From: Planctomycetota bacterium
GTDB taxonomy: Bacteria; Planctomycetota; UBA1135
DNA length: 64,000 nucleotides
Direction of reading: 5' to 3'
Assembly: GCA_004295085.1 (NCBI GenBank)
Contig: SHNF01000009.1
Coordinates: 620,001 to 684,000, forward strand
This document shows, piece after piece, positions 49,063 to 59,323 of the stretch (positions within the stretch are counted from its first letter, which is position 1; each line of letters opens with the position of its first letter). The position numbers and the translations under genes were made by a program. The notes under the pieces are model-generated. The model ran no database searches. It worked only from the letters and a program-made list of their open reading frames with translations, and was not told where the DNA came from.

Positions 49063-51669
49063 TTGCCCTCCGCTTCCCCTCCGGCTGCGAACCAACTCCG
49101 GCGCGCCCGTCACACGCGCCGGAGCGTTCTTGTAGCCGACCGGCTGGCGCGCTGGCTCATCGGCGCCGGCGGCCTGTTCGTCATCATCGCCGTCATCGGC
49201 ATATTCGTGTTCCTGGTGTCGGTGGTGCTGCCCTTGTTCCGCGACGCCGAGGTGGCGGAGCCGCGCCGCTACGACATGGCCGGCGCGGCGCCGGCGCCGC
49301 TGCTGGCCGAGGTCAACGAGTACCAGTCCCTCGGCTTCACGCTCGCCGCCGACGGCGTGCTGCGCGCCTTCGACGCCGGCAGCGGGGCCGACCTGGGACA
49401 GGAGGCGCTCCTGCCGGAGGGCCGGAGCATCCGCGCGCTCAGCCGCAACCTGGACGCGCGCGGACTGGCGCTGGGACTGGACGACGGCACGCTGATCCTG
49501 GGAGACCTGCAGTTCGAGGTGCAGTACCTCACCTCGGCCGAGGTCACGGACGCCATGGAGAGCCTGGCGGTCGGCGGCTCGCTGCCGCTGGAGCGCGGCG
49601 TGGCCGAGCGCGTGGCGGAGGACCAGTACCGCGTGAGCGCGCTGCGCGCGGCCCTGGGCGCGCCGGTAAGCGCCGGCTCCGGACCGGCGCCGGTGGAACT
49701 GCTGGACTACCGTCTGGGCCAGGATCTCGATGTCCTGGCCGCGTTCAAGGCCGACGGCCAGTTGCTGCTGAGTCGGGTGAGCCGGCGCGAGAACCTGGTC
49801 ACCGGCGAGATCACGCGCGAGCTGGAAGAGTTCCCTTTACCCTTCGCGGCCGCGGCCGCGGCCGCGGCCGCGGCGCCGGCGTTCCTGCTCCTCAGCGGCC
49901 AGGGCGACCAGCTGTACCTGGCCTGGAAGGACGGCGCCCTGCTGCGCTACGACCTGCGCCGCCCGGAGGAGCCCGTCGTCGCCGAGCGTCTGGACCTGAC
50001 TCCGGAAGGCGGGGAGCTGACCGCCCTGGAGTTCCTGATCGGCGAGCAGACCCTGGTTGCGGGCGATTCCCAGGGCCGTGTGACCGGCTGGTTCCGCGTG
50101 CCCGCCACCGACCGCGAAGCCTTCCCGGACGGCTTCCAGCTGCTCGCGGCGCATCGCCCCGCCGCGCACGCCGCCGCGGTGCGCGCCATCGCGGTCTCGC
50201 CCCGGGATCGCAGCTTCGCCACCGGTGACGCCACCGGCGCGATATGGCTGCGCCACATGACCTCGGACCGCGTGCTGGCGCGGATGCGCGCGGGCCCCGG
50301 CCTGGCCGCCCTGCAGATCGCCCCCAAGGCCGACGGCTTGCTCGCCTGGGGCGGCGGCGCTGCCAGCCTGTGGTCGTACCGCATGGCCCATCCCGAAGTG
50401 ACCCCGGGGTCCGTGTTCGGCGCGACCTGGTACGAGGGCTATTCCGAGCCGCAATTCACCTGGCAATCGTCCAGCGGCACGGACGACTTCGAGCCCAAGC
50501 TCAGCCTGGTGCCGCTGATCTTCGGCACCTTGAAGGCGACGTTCTACGCCCTGCTGTTCTCGGTGCCGATCGCGCTGCTCGCGGCCATCTACACCAGTGA
50601 GTTCCTGAGCCGCCGCGCGCGCTCGGTCGTCAAGCCCGCCATCGAGATGATGGCGTCCCTGCCCAGCGTGGTGCTCGGCTTCCTGGCGGCGCTGGTGCTC
50701 GCTCCCTGGGTGGAGCAGAGCGTGCTCGGCGTCCTGTTCGCCTTCTTCCTGGTGCCGCTGGCCGTGGTCCTGGGCGCGTACCTGTGGCTGTTCGTGCCGC
50801 AGCGGCTGGCCGTGCGTCTCGACGGCACGCCCAAGCTGGCGCTCACCGCGGCCGTGATCGTGCTGGCCCTGGCCGCCGCCTTCCCGGCGGGACGCGTCCT
50901 GGAGCGGGCCTGCTTCGCCGGAGATCTGCGCGCGTGGCTGGCCCCGCCGCACCCGGGCAACGCCACCGGCTTCTGGGCCGCACTGCTGTTCGTGCCGGGG
51001 GTGGTGTGCGCCGCGGCCCTGCGGCGCCGGGTGGTGGACCCGCTGCTGGCGCGGGGGCCGGCGCGCACGCGCGGCCAGGAGGCGTTCGTGGAGCTGCTGA
51101 AGGGCGGCAGCGTCGTGCTCGGCGCCCTGGCGCTGTGCTGGCTGGGCGGCGCGGCGATGAACGCGCTGGGCCTCGATCCGCGCGGCTCGCTGGTCGGGAC
51201 CTACGTGCAGCGCAACACGCTTGTGGTGGGCTTCGTGATGGGCTTCGCGGTCATCCCCATCATCTACACCATCGCCGAGGACGCCTTGAGCGCGGTACCG
51301 GACCACCTGCGCGGCGCCGCGCTGGGCTGCGGCGCCACGCGCTGGCAGACCGCCATCCGCGTCGTGGTCCCGACCGCCATGAGCGGCATCTTCTCGGCCT
51401 GCATGATCGGGCTAGGCCGGGCCGTGGGCGAGACCATGATCGTGGTGATGGCAGCCGGCAACACGCCCATCCTGGACGTGAACGTCTTCAACGGGCTGCG
51501 CGCGCTGTCCGCCACGATCGCCGTGGAGCTGCCGGAGGCGGTCAAGGGCGGCACCTTGTACCGCATGCTGTTTCTCGCGGCGCTCACGCTGTTCGGGATG
51601 ACGTTCGTCGTGAACACGGCGGCCGAGGTCGTGCGCCAGCGCTTCCGCAAGCGGGCCTTCGAGCTGTGA
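49063..51669 (+). CDS. pstC: PstC-type phosphate permease with large periplasmic propeller-like insert
   Basis: This predicts 868 residues from a TTG start one base after the pstS stop. Residues about 31-56 are a membrane helix. About 60-440 form a soluble domain with WD40-like phrases (VRAIAVSPRDRSFATGDATGAIWLRHMTSDRVLARM). The permease domain starts near 480 (SLVPLIFGTLKATFYALLFSVPIALLAAIYTSEFL) and has the EAA-type loop GAALGCGATRWQTAIRVVVPTAMSGI (about 750). Usual PstC is about 300-330 residues. Enlarged PstC forms with an inserted soluble domain occur in several phyla. The insert may read phosphate load or contact PstS; this is inference. Confidence 0.9.
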   Translation: MPSASPPAANQLRRARHTRRSVLVADRLARWLIGAGGLFVIIAVIGIFVFLVSVVLPLFRDAEVAEPRRYDMAGAAPAPLLAEVNEYQSLGFTLAADGVLRAFDAGSGADLGQEALLPEGRSIRALSRNLDARGLALGLDDGTLILGDLQFEVQYLTSAEVTDAMESLAVGGSLPLERGVAERVAEDQYRVSALRAALGAPVSAGSGPAPVELLDYRLGQDLDVLAAFKADGQLLLSRVSRRENLVTGEITRELEEFPLPFAAAAAAAAAAPAFLLLSGQGDQLYLAWKDGALLRYDLRRPEEPVVAERLDLTPEGGELTALEFLIGEQTLVAGDSQGRVTGWFRVPATDREAFPDGFQLLAAHRPAAHAAAVRAIAVSPRDRSFATGDATGAIWLRHMTSDRVLARMRAGPGLAALQIAPKADGLLAWGGGAASLWSYRMAHPEVTPGSVFGATWYEGYSEPQFTWQSSSGTDDFEPKLSLVPLIFGTLKATFYALLFSVPIALLAAIYTSEFLSRRARSVVKPAIEMMASLPSVVLGFLAALVLAPWVEQSVLGVLFAFFLVPLAVVLGAYLWLFVPQRLAVRLDGTPKLALTAAVIVLALAAAFPAGRVLERACFAGDLRAWLAPPHPGNATGFWAALLFVPGVVCAAALRRRVVDPLLARGPARTRGQEAFVELLKGGSVVLGALALCWLGGAAMNALGLDPRGSLVGTYVQRNTLVVGFVMGFAVIPIIYTIAEDALSAVPDHLRGAALGCGATRWQTAIRVVVPTAMSGIFSACMIGLGRAVGETMIVVMAAGNTPILDVNVFNGLRALSATIAVELPEAVKGGTLYRMLFLAALTLFGMTFVVNTAAEVVRQRFRKRAFEL
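49845..49874. repeat. Five tandem CGCGGC hexamers encoding alanine run
   Basis: Five exact copies of CGCGGC give overlapping GCGGCCGC sites and encode AAAAAAAAAA in a linker of the PstC insert (about residues 262-271). Alternating purine-pyrimidine content makes it a slippage and Z-DNA-prone spot. Confidence 0.8.
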
Positions 51670-51673
51670 GCGC

Positions 51674-53446
51674 ATGGAGGCCGCACGCGTGACACCGGTC
51701 GAGGCCGCGCAGCGCGCCGTAGCGTCCGCCGTGGCGCCCGCGGCTCCGGCCTCCGGAGCGGGGGCGCAGCCGCCGCACCGGCGCGGCCGCCGCACCGCGC
51801 TCGCCGCCGCCGGCGAGCCGCTGGTGTGGCTGCTCGGAGCCGGCCAGGTTCTGGCGGTGCTCATGATCGCCGGCCTGCTCGGCCTGATCTTCTACCAGGG
51901 CTTCCGGACGTTCTGGCCCAGGCCCCTGGTGCAGATGCAGGTGCGGACGGCGCCGGACGCGCCGCCGCAGCGCTACCTGGGCGAAGTCGTGCGGCACGAG
52001 AGCTACCGCCTCACCGGGACGGCGCCGGATGGCGCGGTCCCGGCGGCGGAGCGGCGCAGCCTGTTGCGCGTCGGCAACTACGACTTCTACGGCGACGACT
52101 TCCGCTGGATCCCGGAGCTCGGCGTGGTGGCGGAGCTGCGCCCGGCGGACGCCGTCACCATCGAGCGCCTGGAGTGGGGCCCGTTCTTCGGCTTCGTGCG
52201 CGAGTACCGCGTGGACGGCCGGACCGTGGCCACCGGCGAGGCGGCGTGGCGGCGCTTCCAGGCCGAGCACGGCGGCGCGCGCGGGCAGTGGGCGCGCGCC
52301 CGCCGCATGCTCAAGCACGACCTGGGCCGCGTGAACCGCAAGCTGGAGGAGGACCGGCTCGCGCTGCGCCGGGTCGAGCTGGCGCACGGTCGCGACTCCG
52401 CCGAGTACGCCGACGCGGTGCGCGAGAGCGCCGCCGGCAGCGCGCGCCTGCAGGAGGAGTACCGGCGCATCCAGAGCCAGGCCGAGGCCCTGCGGCAGGA
52501 AGCGGAACGCACCAGCCTGGTGGTGGCGGAGGTCGGCGGCCGGGAGAAGGAGCTGAAGTCCGCCGAGATCGTGCGCGCCTTCCAGCCCAACGCCCTGGGC
52601 TTCACCGGCAAGCTGGGCGTGTACTTTTCGCGCTGGTGGGAGTTCCTGAGCGCCGAGCCGCGCGAGGCCAACACCGAGGGCGGCGTGCTGCCGGCCATCT
52701 TCGGCACCGTGGCCATGACCTTGATCATGGCGCTGCTGGTGACTCCGTTCGGGGTGATCGCTGCGCTGTACCTGCGCGAGTACGCCCGCCAGGGCTGGCT
52801 GGTGTCCGTGGTGCGCATCGCCGTGAACAACCTGGCCGGCGTGCCCAGCATCGTGTTCGGCGTGTTTGGCCTGGGCTTCTTCTGCTACGTGATCGGCGCC
52901 TCGATGGACCAGCTGTTCTTCGCCGAGAAGCTGCCCAACCCGACTTTTGGCACTGGCGGGCTGATGTGGGCTTCGCTGACCCTGGCCCTGCTCACGGTGC
53001 CGGTCGTCATCGTGGCCACGGAGGAGGCGCTGGCGGCGGTACCGCGCTCGCTGCGCGAGGGCGCCTTCGCCTGCGGCGCCAGCAAGTGGCAGGTGATCCG
53101 GCGCGTGGTGCTGCCCAAGGCCCTGCCCGGCATCATGACCGGCGTGGTGCTGGCCATGGCGCGCGGCGCGGGCGAGGTGGCGCCGCTGATGATCACCGGG
53201 GTGGTGAAGCTGGCGCCGGAGCTGCCGCTGGACGGCGAGTTCCCGTTCCTCCACCTCAACCGCAGTTTCATGCACCTCGGCTTCCACATCTACGACGTCG
53301 GCTTCCAGTCGCGCAACGCCGAGGCCGGCAAGCCGATGGTCTTCACCACCACCCTGCTGCTGATCTGCGTGGTCCTGCTGCTGAACATCAGCGTGATCGC
53401 GGTGCGCACGCGCCTGAAGCGCAAGTACGAATCCGGCTACTTCTGA
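51674..53446 (+). CDS. pstA: PstA-type phosphate permease with coiled-coil insert
   Basis: This predicts 590 residues. After a membrane helix (about 55-77) comes a soluble insert of about 250 residues whose centre ([25 protein letters not shown] ... [23 protein letters not shown]) is a strong coiled coil. The permease domain starts near residue 335 ([36 protein letters not shown]) and contains [40 protein letters not shown]. Usual PstA is about 280-300 residues. Both permease subunits are enlarged here, so the two inserts may interact on the outside of the membrane. It starts four bases after pstC. Confidence 0.9.
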   Translation: MEAARVTPVEAAQRAVASAVAPAAPASGAGAQPPHRRGRRTALAAAGEPLVWLLGAGQVLAVLMIAGLLGLIFYQGFRTFWPRPLVQMQVRTAPDAPPQRYLGEVVRHESYRLTGTAPDGAVPAAERRSLLRVGNYDFYGDDFRWIPELGVVAELRPADAVTIERLEWGPFFGFVREYRVDGRTVATGEAAWRRFQAEHGGARGQWARARRMLKHDLGRVNRKLEEDRLALRRVELAHGRDSAEYADAVRESAAGSARLQEEYRRIQSQAEALRQEAERTSLVVAEVGGREKELKSAEIVRAFQPNALGFTGKLGVYFSRWWEFLSAEPREANTEGGVLPAIFGTVAMTLIMALLVTPFGVIAALYLREYARQGWLVSVVRIAVNNLAGVPSIVFGVFGLGFFCYVIGASMDQLFFAEKLPNPTFGTGGLMWASLTLALLTVPVVIVATEEALAAVPRSLREGAFACGASKWQVIRRVVLPKALPGIMTGVVLAMARGAGEVAPLMITGVVKLAPELPLDGEFPFLHLNRSFMHLGFHIYDVGFQSRNAEAGKPMVFTTTLLLICVVLLLNISVIAVRTRLKRKYESGYF

Positions 53447-53448
53447 GC

Positions 53449-54315
<867 letters not shown>

Positions 54316-54329
54316 GCTGCGCCAAGGCG

Positions 54330-55004
54330 ATGACCAAGCACCTGCTCCGCGACCTCGAGCAGCTCTCCTCCGAGCTGCTGCAGCTCACCCGCAAGGTGGA
54401 GGACCAGCTGTCCGCCGCCCTGGCCTGCGTGATGACGCGCGACGCCGAGAACGCGAACAAGGTCATCCAGACCGACGACGAGATCGACCGCATGGAGGTG
54501 AAGCTGGAGGAGGACGCGCTCAAGATCCTGGCGCTGCACCAGCCGGTTGCCTCCGACCTGCGCTTCATCATCGCCGCCATCAAGATCAACAACGACGTCG
54601 AGCGCATCGCCGACCTGGCCGCCAACATCGCCAAGCGGGCGGTGGAGCTGTCGCACATGGCCCCGGTGGCGCCCCCGGACTCGTTCGAGGAGATGGCGGA
54701 GAAGGCGCGGCTGATGGTGCGCCAGGCGATCACCGCGCTCATCCGCCGCGACGCCGTGCTGGCCAAGCAGGTCACGCGCGAGGACGACACCGTGGACCAG
54801 CTCAACCGCCAGATCGCCCGGCACCTGCGCGAGCGCATGAAGGACTGCGCGCCGGACCACATCGACCCCTTGATGCGCTGGCTGAGCGCCGTGCGCCACC
54901 TGGAGCGCGTGGCCGACATGAGCGTCAACATCGCCGAGGACGTGATTTACATGGTGGAAGGCGATATCGTGCGCCACACGCGCAGCTCCGGCTCGCCCGG
55001 CTGA
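54330..55004 (+). CDS. phoU: Phosphate-signalling protein PhoU
   Basis: This predicts 224 residues. It is a two-repeat, three-helix-bundle protein with the metal-site motifs ASDLRFIIAAIKINNDVERIADLAANIAKRA (first repeat) and RWLSAVRHLERVADMSVNIAEDVIYMVEG (second). PhoU couples Pst transport to PhoR and keeps the Pho regulon off when phosphate is plentiful. It starts 14 bp after pstB and ends the operon. The following 83 bp holds the repeat array before the DUF47/PiT genes. Confidence 0.95.
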   Translation: MTKHLLRDLEQLSSELLQLTRKVEDQLSAALACVMTRDAENANKVIQTDDEIDRMEVKLEEDALKILALHQPVASDLRFIIAAIKINNDVERIADLAANIAKRAVELSHMAPVAPPDSFEEMAEKARLMVRQAITALIRRDAVLAKQVTREDDTVDQLNRQIARHLRERMKDCAPDHIDPLMRWLSAVRHLERVADMSVNIAEDVIYMVEGDIVRHTRSSGSPG

Positions 55005-55026
55005 GGGGCCGGGACTCCTCGGCGGC

Positions 55027-55081
55027 GCGTGAGAAACGCGCGCAGAACGCGTGAGCGGCCGGTGAAGCCCGCGTAAGATCC
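55027..55081. promoter_or_regulatory. Five 11-bp phased repeats, reversed Pho-box-like array
   Basis: Five 11-mers follow without gap: GCGTGAGAAAC, GCGCGCAGAAC, GCGTGAGCGGC, CGGTGAAGCCC and GCGTAAGATCC. The recurring GTGA(G/A) is the reverse complement of the TCAC core in the units before phoB and pstS, so this array faces the opposite way. It ends six bases before the DUF47 ATG, a position more suited to repression than activation. Regulation by PhoB is inferred from the spacing. Confidence 0.55.
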
Positions 55082-55087
55082 GCGGGC

Positions 55088-55714
55088 ATGTTCGGCCGCT
55101 TCCTGCCCAAGGAGACCAGCTTCTTCGAGTTTTTCGAGCGCCACGCCGCCGTCACGGGGGAGGGAGCCAGAGAGTTCCTGTCGCTGTCGGAGCCGCTGGT
55201 CAACGTCCACGCCAAGGTCCGGCGCATCAAGGAGCTGGAGCACGAGGCCGACGTCATCACCCACGACTGCGTGGAGGCGCTGCACAAGACCTTCATCACG
55301 CCGATCGAGCGCGACGACATCCACCGCCTGATCACGCGCATGGACGACATCATGGACTATGTCGACGAGGCATCCGAGCGCATCAGCCTGTACGAGATCC
55401 ATGAATTCACGCCGGAGCTGCGCAGCATGGCCGAGATCCTGGTGCGCGCCACCGAGCAGATCCTGGGGGCGGTGAAGGGTTTGCGCAACATGAAGAACGC
55501 CGCGCCGGTGCGCCGCGCGTGCGTGGACATCAACCACCTCGAGAACCAGGGCGACGGCATCTACCAGCGCGCCGTGGCGCGCCTGTTCAAGGAGGAACGC
55601 GATCCCATCGCCGTGATCAAGTGGAAGGAGATGTACGAGAGCCTGGAGAACGCCGTCGACCGGTGCGAGGACGTGGCCAACACGCTGGACGGCATCGTGC
55701 TCGAGCACGCCTGA
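55088..55714 (+). CDS. DUF47 (PhoU-like) PiT accessory protein
   Basis: This predicts 208 residues. FGRFLPKETSFFEFFERHAAV is the typical DUF47 start, and IKELEHEADVITHDCVEALHKTFITPIERDDIHRLITRMDDIMDYVDEA the PhoU-like helical core. A second PhoU-like motif is INHLENQGDGIYQRAVARLF. Such proteins sit directly upstream of PiT phosphate permeases and are thought to regulate them. Three bases separate it from the permease gene. The repeat array immediately in front suggests phosphate control. Confidence 0.95.
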   Translation: MFGRFLPKETSFFEFFERHAAVTGEGAREFLSLSEPLVNVHAKVRRIKELEHEADVITHDCVEALHKTFITPIERDDIHRLITRMDDIMDYVDEASERISLYEIHEFTPELRSMAEILVRATEQILGAVKGLRNMKNAAPVRRACVDINHLENQGDGIYQRAVARLFKEERDPIAVIKWKEMYESLENAVDRCEDVANTLDGIVLEHA

Positions 55715-55717
55715 TCC

Positions 55718-56737
55718 GTGGCGGATCCGCTCCTGGCTCCCGTCGTCGTCACGGTCGCCATCGCGCTGGCCTTCGACGTCATCAACGGCTTCCACGACGC
55801 GGCCAATTCCATCGCCACCGTGGTGTCCACGCGCGTGCTCTCGCCCCGGTTGGCCGTGCTGTGGGCGGCGTTCTTCAACTTCGTGGCCATGTTCGTGTTC
55901 CCCGCGGCGGTGGCCGGCACGATCAGCAGGATCGTCATCATCGATCCGTCCGATCACGCCTACGTCTACGTGGTGCTGGCCGGCCTGCTCGGAGCCATCG
56001 TGTGGGACCTGTTCACCTGGTGGCGCGGCCTTCCGACCAGCTCCTCGCACGCCCTCATCGGCGGCGTGGCCGGCGCCGGAGCGGCCCATGCCGGCTGGAG
56101 CGTCCTCAACTGGGACAAGGTGTTCACCACCATCCAGTTCATCCCCCTGGCGCCGCTGATCGGCCTCGGCCTCGGCTTCGCGCTCATGCTGGCCGTGTAC
56201 TGGCTGTTCCGGAGCTGGCGCCCGGCCCAGGTGGACCGCGTGTTCCGCCGCGGCCAGCTGGTGAGCGCCGCCCTGTACTCGCTGGGCCACGGGGGCAACG
56301 ACGCCCAGAAGACCATGGGCATCATCGTGGCCCTGCTCGTGGCCGCCGGCTACCGCGACCCCGGCGCCTCCGGCGTGCCGGTCTGGATCGTCCTCTCCTG
56401 CCACGCGGCCATGGCCGCGGGCACGGCGCTGGGCGGCTGGCGCATCGTGCGCACCATGGGCATGCGGATCACCAAGCTCCGCCCGGTGGGGGGCTTCTGC
56501 GCCGAGACCGCCGGCGCCGTCACCTTGTTCGGCAGCACGCATTTCGGCATCCCGGTGTCGACCACCCAGACCATCACCGGCTCGATCATCGGGGTGGGCG
56601 CCACCCGCCAGGTCTCCGGCATCAAGTGGGGGATCGCCGGACGCATCGTCTGGGCCTGGGTGCTGACCATCCCGGCCTCGGCCCTGGCGGCCGCGGGCTG
56701 CTTCCTGCTGATCCGGGCCGTGCACCCCGCCTTCTGA
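55718..56737 (+). CDS. pit: Low-affinity inorganic phosphate transporter, PiT family
   Basis: This predicts 339 residues from a GTG start. The PiT signature occurs twice as expected: FDVINGFHDAANSIATVVSTRVLSPRLAVLWAAFFN in the N-terminal half and SLGHGGNDAQKTMGIIVALL plus FGIPVSTTQTITGSIIGVGA in the C-terminal half, with around ten membrane helices. It transports metal-phosphate or sodium/proton-coupled phosphate across the inner membrane. Together with the DUF47 gene it forms a two-gene operon just after the Pst system, so high- and low-affinity uptake are encoded side by side. Confidence 0.95.
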   Translation: MADPLLAPVVVTVAIALAFDVINGFHDAANSIATVVSTRVLSPRLAVLWAAFFNFVAMFVFPAAVAGTISRIVIIDPSDHAYVYVVLAGLLGAIVWDLFTWWRGLPTSSSHALIGGVAGAGAAHAGWSVLNWDKVFTTIQFIPLAPLIGLGLGFALMLAVYWLFRSWRPAQVDRVFRRGQLVSAALYSLGHGGNDAQKTMGIIVALLVAAGYRDPGASGVPVWIVLSCHAAMAAGTALGGWRIVRTMGMRITKLRPVGGFCAETAGAVTLFGSTHFGIPVSTTQTITGSIIGVGATRQVSGIKWGIAGRIVWAWVLTIPASALAAAGCFLLIRAVHPAF

Positions 56738-56825
56738 ACGACCGCGGAATCGCCGGAACCCGGGGCCAGGTCCGCGGTTGAGCAAGGGCGATCCCCTGCA
56801 GCAGCTCGCGCTTCCCCGGAGACCC

Positions 56826-58319
56826 ATGATTTCCGCCCTCATCGCCTTTGTCGCCACGCTTCCGGCCCAGGACTACGACGGCGACGGCTTCGCCGACCTG
56901 GCCATCGGAGTCTCCTATGAGGATGGCCCCGGCGGCGCCTTCGACGCCGGAGCCATCAACGTGCTGTACGGCAGCGCGGTCGGCCTGAAGGCGGCCGGCA
57001 GCCAGCTCTGGAGCCAGAACTCGCCGGGCGTCGGCGGGCAGGCGGAGTCGGCCGACCATTTCGGGCGCGTCATGTCCTGGGGCGATTTCGACGCCGACGG
57101 CTACGACGACCTGCTGATCGGCGTCGGGCAGGAGGACATCGGGCCGCTTCCGGGCGCCGGCTTCGTGCACGTGATGTACGGCAGCCCCGCCGGCCTGAGC
57201 AGCCTCCGCAACCAGTTATGGGCGCAGGAAGACCTGGGCCTGGGCGAGTACTCGGAGCAGTACGACAACTTCGGCTTCGACGTCATGCGCGGCGACTTCA
57301 ACGGCGACGGCTTCGACGATGCCGCCATCGCCGCGCGCAAGGAGGATCTCGGCCCGGTCGAGAACGCCGGCGCGGTGTACGTGCTCTACGGCGGCCCCAC
57401 GGGCCTCAACGCCGCCGGCAGCCAGGCCTGGAACCAGGACTCACCCGGGATCGTGGGGCACACCGGGCAGCGCGACGAGTTCGGCACCGCGCTCGCGTCC
57501 GGCGACTTCAACGGCGACGGCCGGTCCGATCTCGCCATCGGCATCCTGCAGGAGGCCATGGACTCCGGCGGGGTGCACATCCTCTACGGCAGCCCCGGCG
57601 GCCTCGCCGCGCCCGGCAACCAGCTGTGGACCCAGCACCGCCGGTTCGTACCGGGCAACCCGGAGCTGAACGACGAATGGGGCACCGCGCTGGCCGCGGG
57701 CGACTTCAACGGCGACGGCGCCGACGACCTGGCCATCGGCGTGCCGCTCGAGGGGCGCGCCGCCGTGGTCGACTGCGGCGCGGTCACGCTCCTGTACGGG
57801 AGTCCCGCCGGCCTGCAGACCCACCGCGCGGAAATCTGGTCGCAGAACAGCCCCGGAGTCCACGGCGTGGCCGAGGACGCCGACCAGTTCGGCGCGGAGC
57901 TGCTGGCGGGCGACTGGAACATGGACGGCATCGACGACCTGTTCGTGGCCGTCCTGCAGGAGTCCTACGCGGGGGCGAACAGCGCGGGCGCGGTGCAGGT
58001 CCTGCTGGGCAGCCCGGCCGGCATCACGGCAACGGACAACTTCCTCATCAGCCAGGGCAGCCACGGCCTGGCCAACCTGCCCGAGGACGGCGATTACTTC
58101 GGCCACGGCATGGCGCTCGGCGACTTCGACGGCAACGGTTTCGCCGACTTCGCCATCGGCGCGCCGCGCGAGGACATCGGCAACGACATCAACGTCGGGA
58201 TCGTGCACGTGATCTACTCGCGGGCCGTGCGCCGCGTGCAGGAATGGACCCAGGACAGCCCGGGCATCCCGGGCGAGGCGGAGAGCAGCGACTTCTTCGG
58301 GCGCAGCTTCGCGCGCTAG
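56826..58319 (+). CDS. Secreted FG-GAP (integrin-alpha-like) propeller protein
   Basis: This predicts 497 residues. The ATG at 56826 follows GGAG and gives a short signal peptide (MISALIAFVATLPAQ); an upstream in-frame TTG lacks support. Seven FG-GAP repeats follow, each with DxDGDGFxDLAIG and a strand like GAVYVLYGGPTGL: DYDGDGFADLAIG, DFDADGYDDLLIG, DFNGDGFDDAAIA, DFNGDGRSDLAIG, DFNGDGADDLAIG, DWNMDGIDDLFVA and DFDGNGFADFAIG. The repeats are very regular and of the integrin-alpha type, unlike the shorter VCBS-type repeats at 40.4 kb. It is probably extracellular, with unknown ligand. Its stop overlaps that of the convergent permease gene in CTAG. Confidence 0.92.
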   Translation: MISALIAFVATLPAQDYDGDGFADLAIGVSYEDGPGGAFDAGAINVLYGSAVGLKAAGSQLWSQNSPGVGGQAESADHFGRVMSWGDFDADGYDDLLIGVGQEDIGPLPGAGFVHVMYGSPAGLSSLRNQLWAQEDLGLGEYSEQYDNFGFDVMRGDFNGDGFDDAAIAARKEDLGPVENAGAVYVLYGGPTGLNAAGSQAWNQDSPGIVGHTGQRDEFGTALASGDFNGDGRSDLAIGILQEAMDSGGVHILYGSPGGLAAPGNQLWTQHRRFVPGNPELNDEWGTALAAGDFNGDGADDLAIGVPLEGRAAVVDCGAVTLLYGSPAGLQTHRAEIWSQNSPGVHGVAEDADQFGAELLAGDWNMDGIDDLFVAVLQESYAGANSAGAVQVLLGSPAGITATDNFLISQGSHGLANLPEDGDYFGHGMALGDFDGNGFADFAIGAPREDIGNDINVGIVHVIYSRAVRRVQEWTQDSPGIPGEAESSDFFGRSFAR

Positions 58320-59323
58320 GCCTGCCGGCGCAGCAGCAGCAGCAGGAAGAACGGCGCGCCGATGAGCGCGGTCAGGATGCCCACCGGCATCTCGCTGTGG
58401 CGCCCGAACAGCGGCAGCGACCGCGCCGCCAGGTCCGCGAGCACCAGGAAGCCGCCGCCCGCGAGCCAGCACGCGGGCAGCAGCACGCCGTGGCGCAGCC
58501 CCGTGAACGGCCGCAGCGCGTGCGGCACCAGCAGGCCGATGAAGCCCACCGGGCCGCTGTGCGCCACCACCGCCGCCGTCATGATGCTGGCGCCGGCGAG
58601 CGCCAGCGTCTGGGCCCGTTCCGGCCGCATCCCACGCGCCGCCGCCAGCTCGGTGTCGAAGGCCAGGAAGTCCAGGGGGCGGGCGCTGGCGGCCACGAGC
58701 GCCGCGCCGGCCGCGATCCAGGGCAGCAGGGACAGCGGCGCGGAAAACGTCACCGCCTCCAGCGAGCCCATCAACCATCGGTCCATGTTCTGGTACAGAT
58801 AGGGATCGGCCAGGTACTTCACGAGCACGATGCCGGCGCCGAACAGCGCGCTGAATATGATGCCGGCCAGGATCAGGCCGTCCGCCCGGCGCGAGCGGCG
58901 CGCGACGCCGAGCACGAGCGCCACCTCGGCCAGCGCGAAGGCGAGCGCCGTGACGCGCTGCGAGGTCATGGCGCCGAGCAGCGCGAGCTGCGGGAACGCG
59001 ATCGAGAGGAAGGCGCCGAAGCTGGCCGCCGCGCTCACGCCCAGCGTGTACGGCTCCGCGAGCCCGTTGCGCAGCAGGGTCTGCATCACCGCGCCGCACA
59101 CCGCCAGCGCGCCGCCGGTCAGCCACGCCAGCAGCACGCGCGGGAGGCGGACGTACAGGATGCGCGCGTCCTCGCTCCACTGCACGCGGTCCGTGCCGAT
59201 CAGCTCGCCGAAGGCGGAGACGGAACGGATGGGTTCCGAGCCATACATGGGCGCCAGCAGCAGCGTTGCCAGCGACGCGGCGGCCAGGATGCCGAGCAAG
59301 GCGCCCGTGGGCGGACGCCTCAT
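58316..59323 (-). CDS. FecCD/BtuC-type ABC importer permease
   Basis: This predicts 335 residues, normal for the family, with about ten membrane helices. Signatures: RLPRVLLAWLTGGALAVCGAVMQTLLRNGLAEPYTLGVSAAASFGAFL and GPVGFIGLLVPHALRPFTGLRHGVLLPACWLAGGGFLVLADLAAR. The family imports cobalamin, haem or ferric siderophores. Its start overlaps the ATPase stop (ATGA), so both are co-translated. The matching binding protein gene is 2.4 kb upstream, separated by two unrelated genes. No cobalamin riboswitch was seen in the short upstream gaps. Confidence 0.93.
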   Translation of the reverse strand: MRRPPTGALLGILAAASLATLLLAPMYGSEPIRSVSAFGELIGTDRVQWSEDARILYVRLPRVLLAWLTGGALAVCGAVMQTLLRNGLAEPYTLGVSAAASFGAFLSIAFPQLALLGAMTSQRVTALAFALAEVALVLGVARRSRRADGLILAGIIFSALFGAGIVLVKYLADPYLYQNMDRWLMGSLEAVTFSAPLSLLPWIAAGAALVAASARPLDFLAFDTELAAARGMRPERAQTLALAGASIMTAAVVAHSGPVGFIGLLVPHALRPFTGLRHGVLLPACWLAGGGFLVLADLAARSLPLFGRHSEMPVGILTALIGAPFFLLLLLRRQA

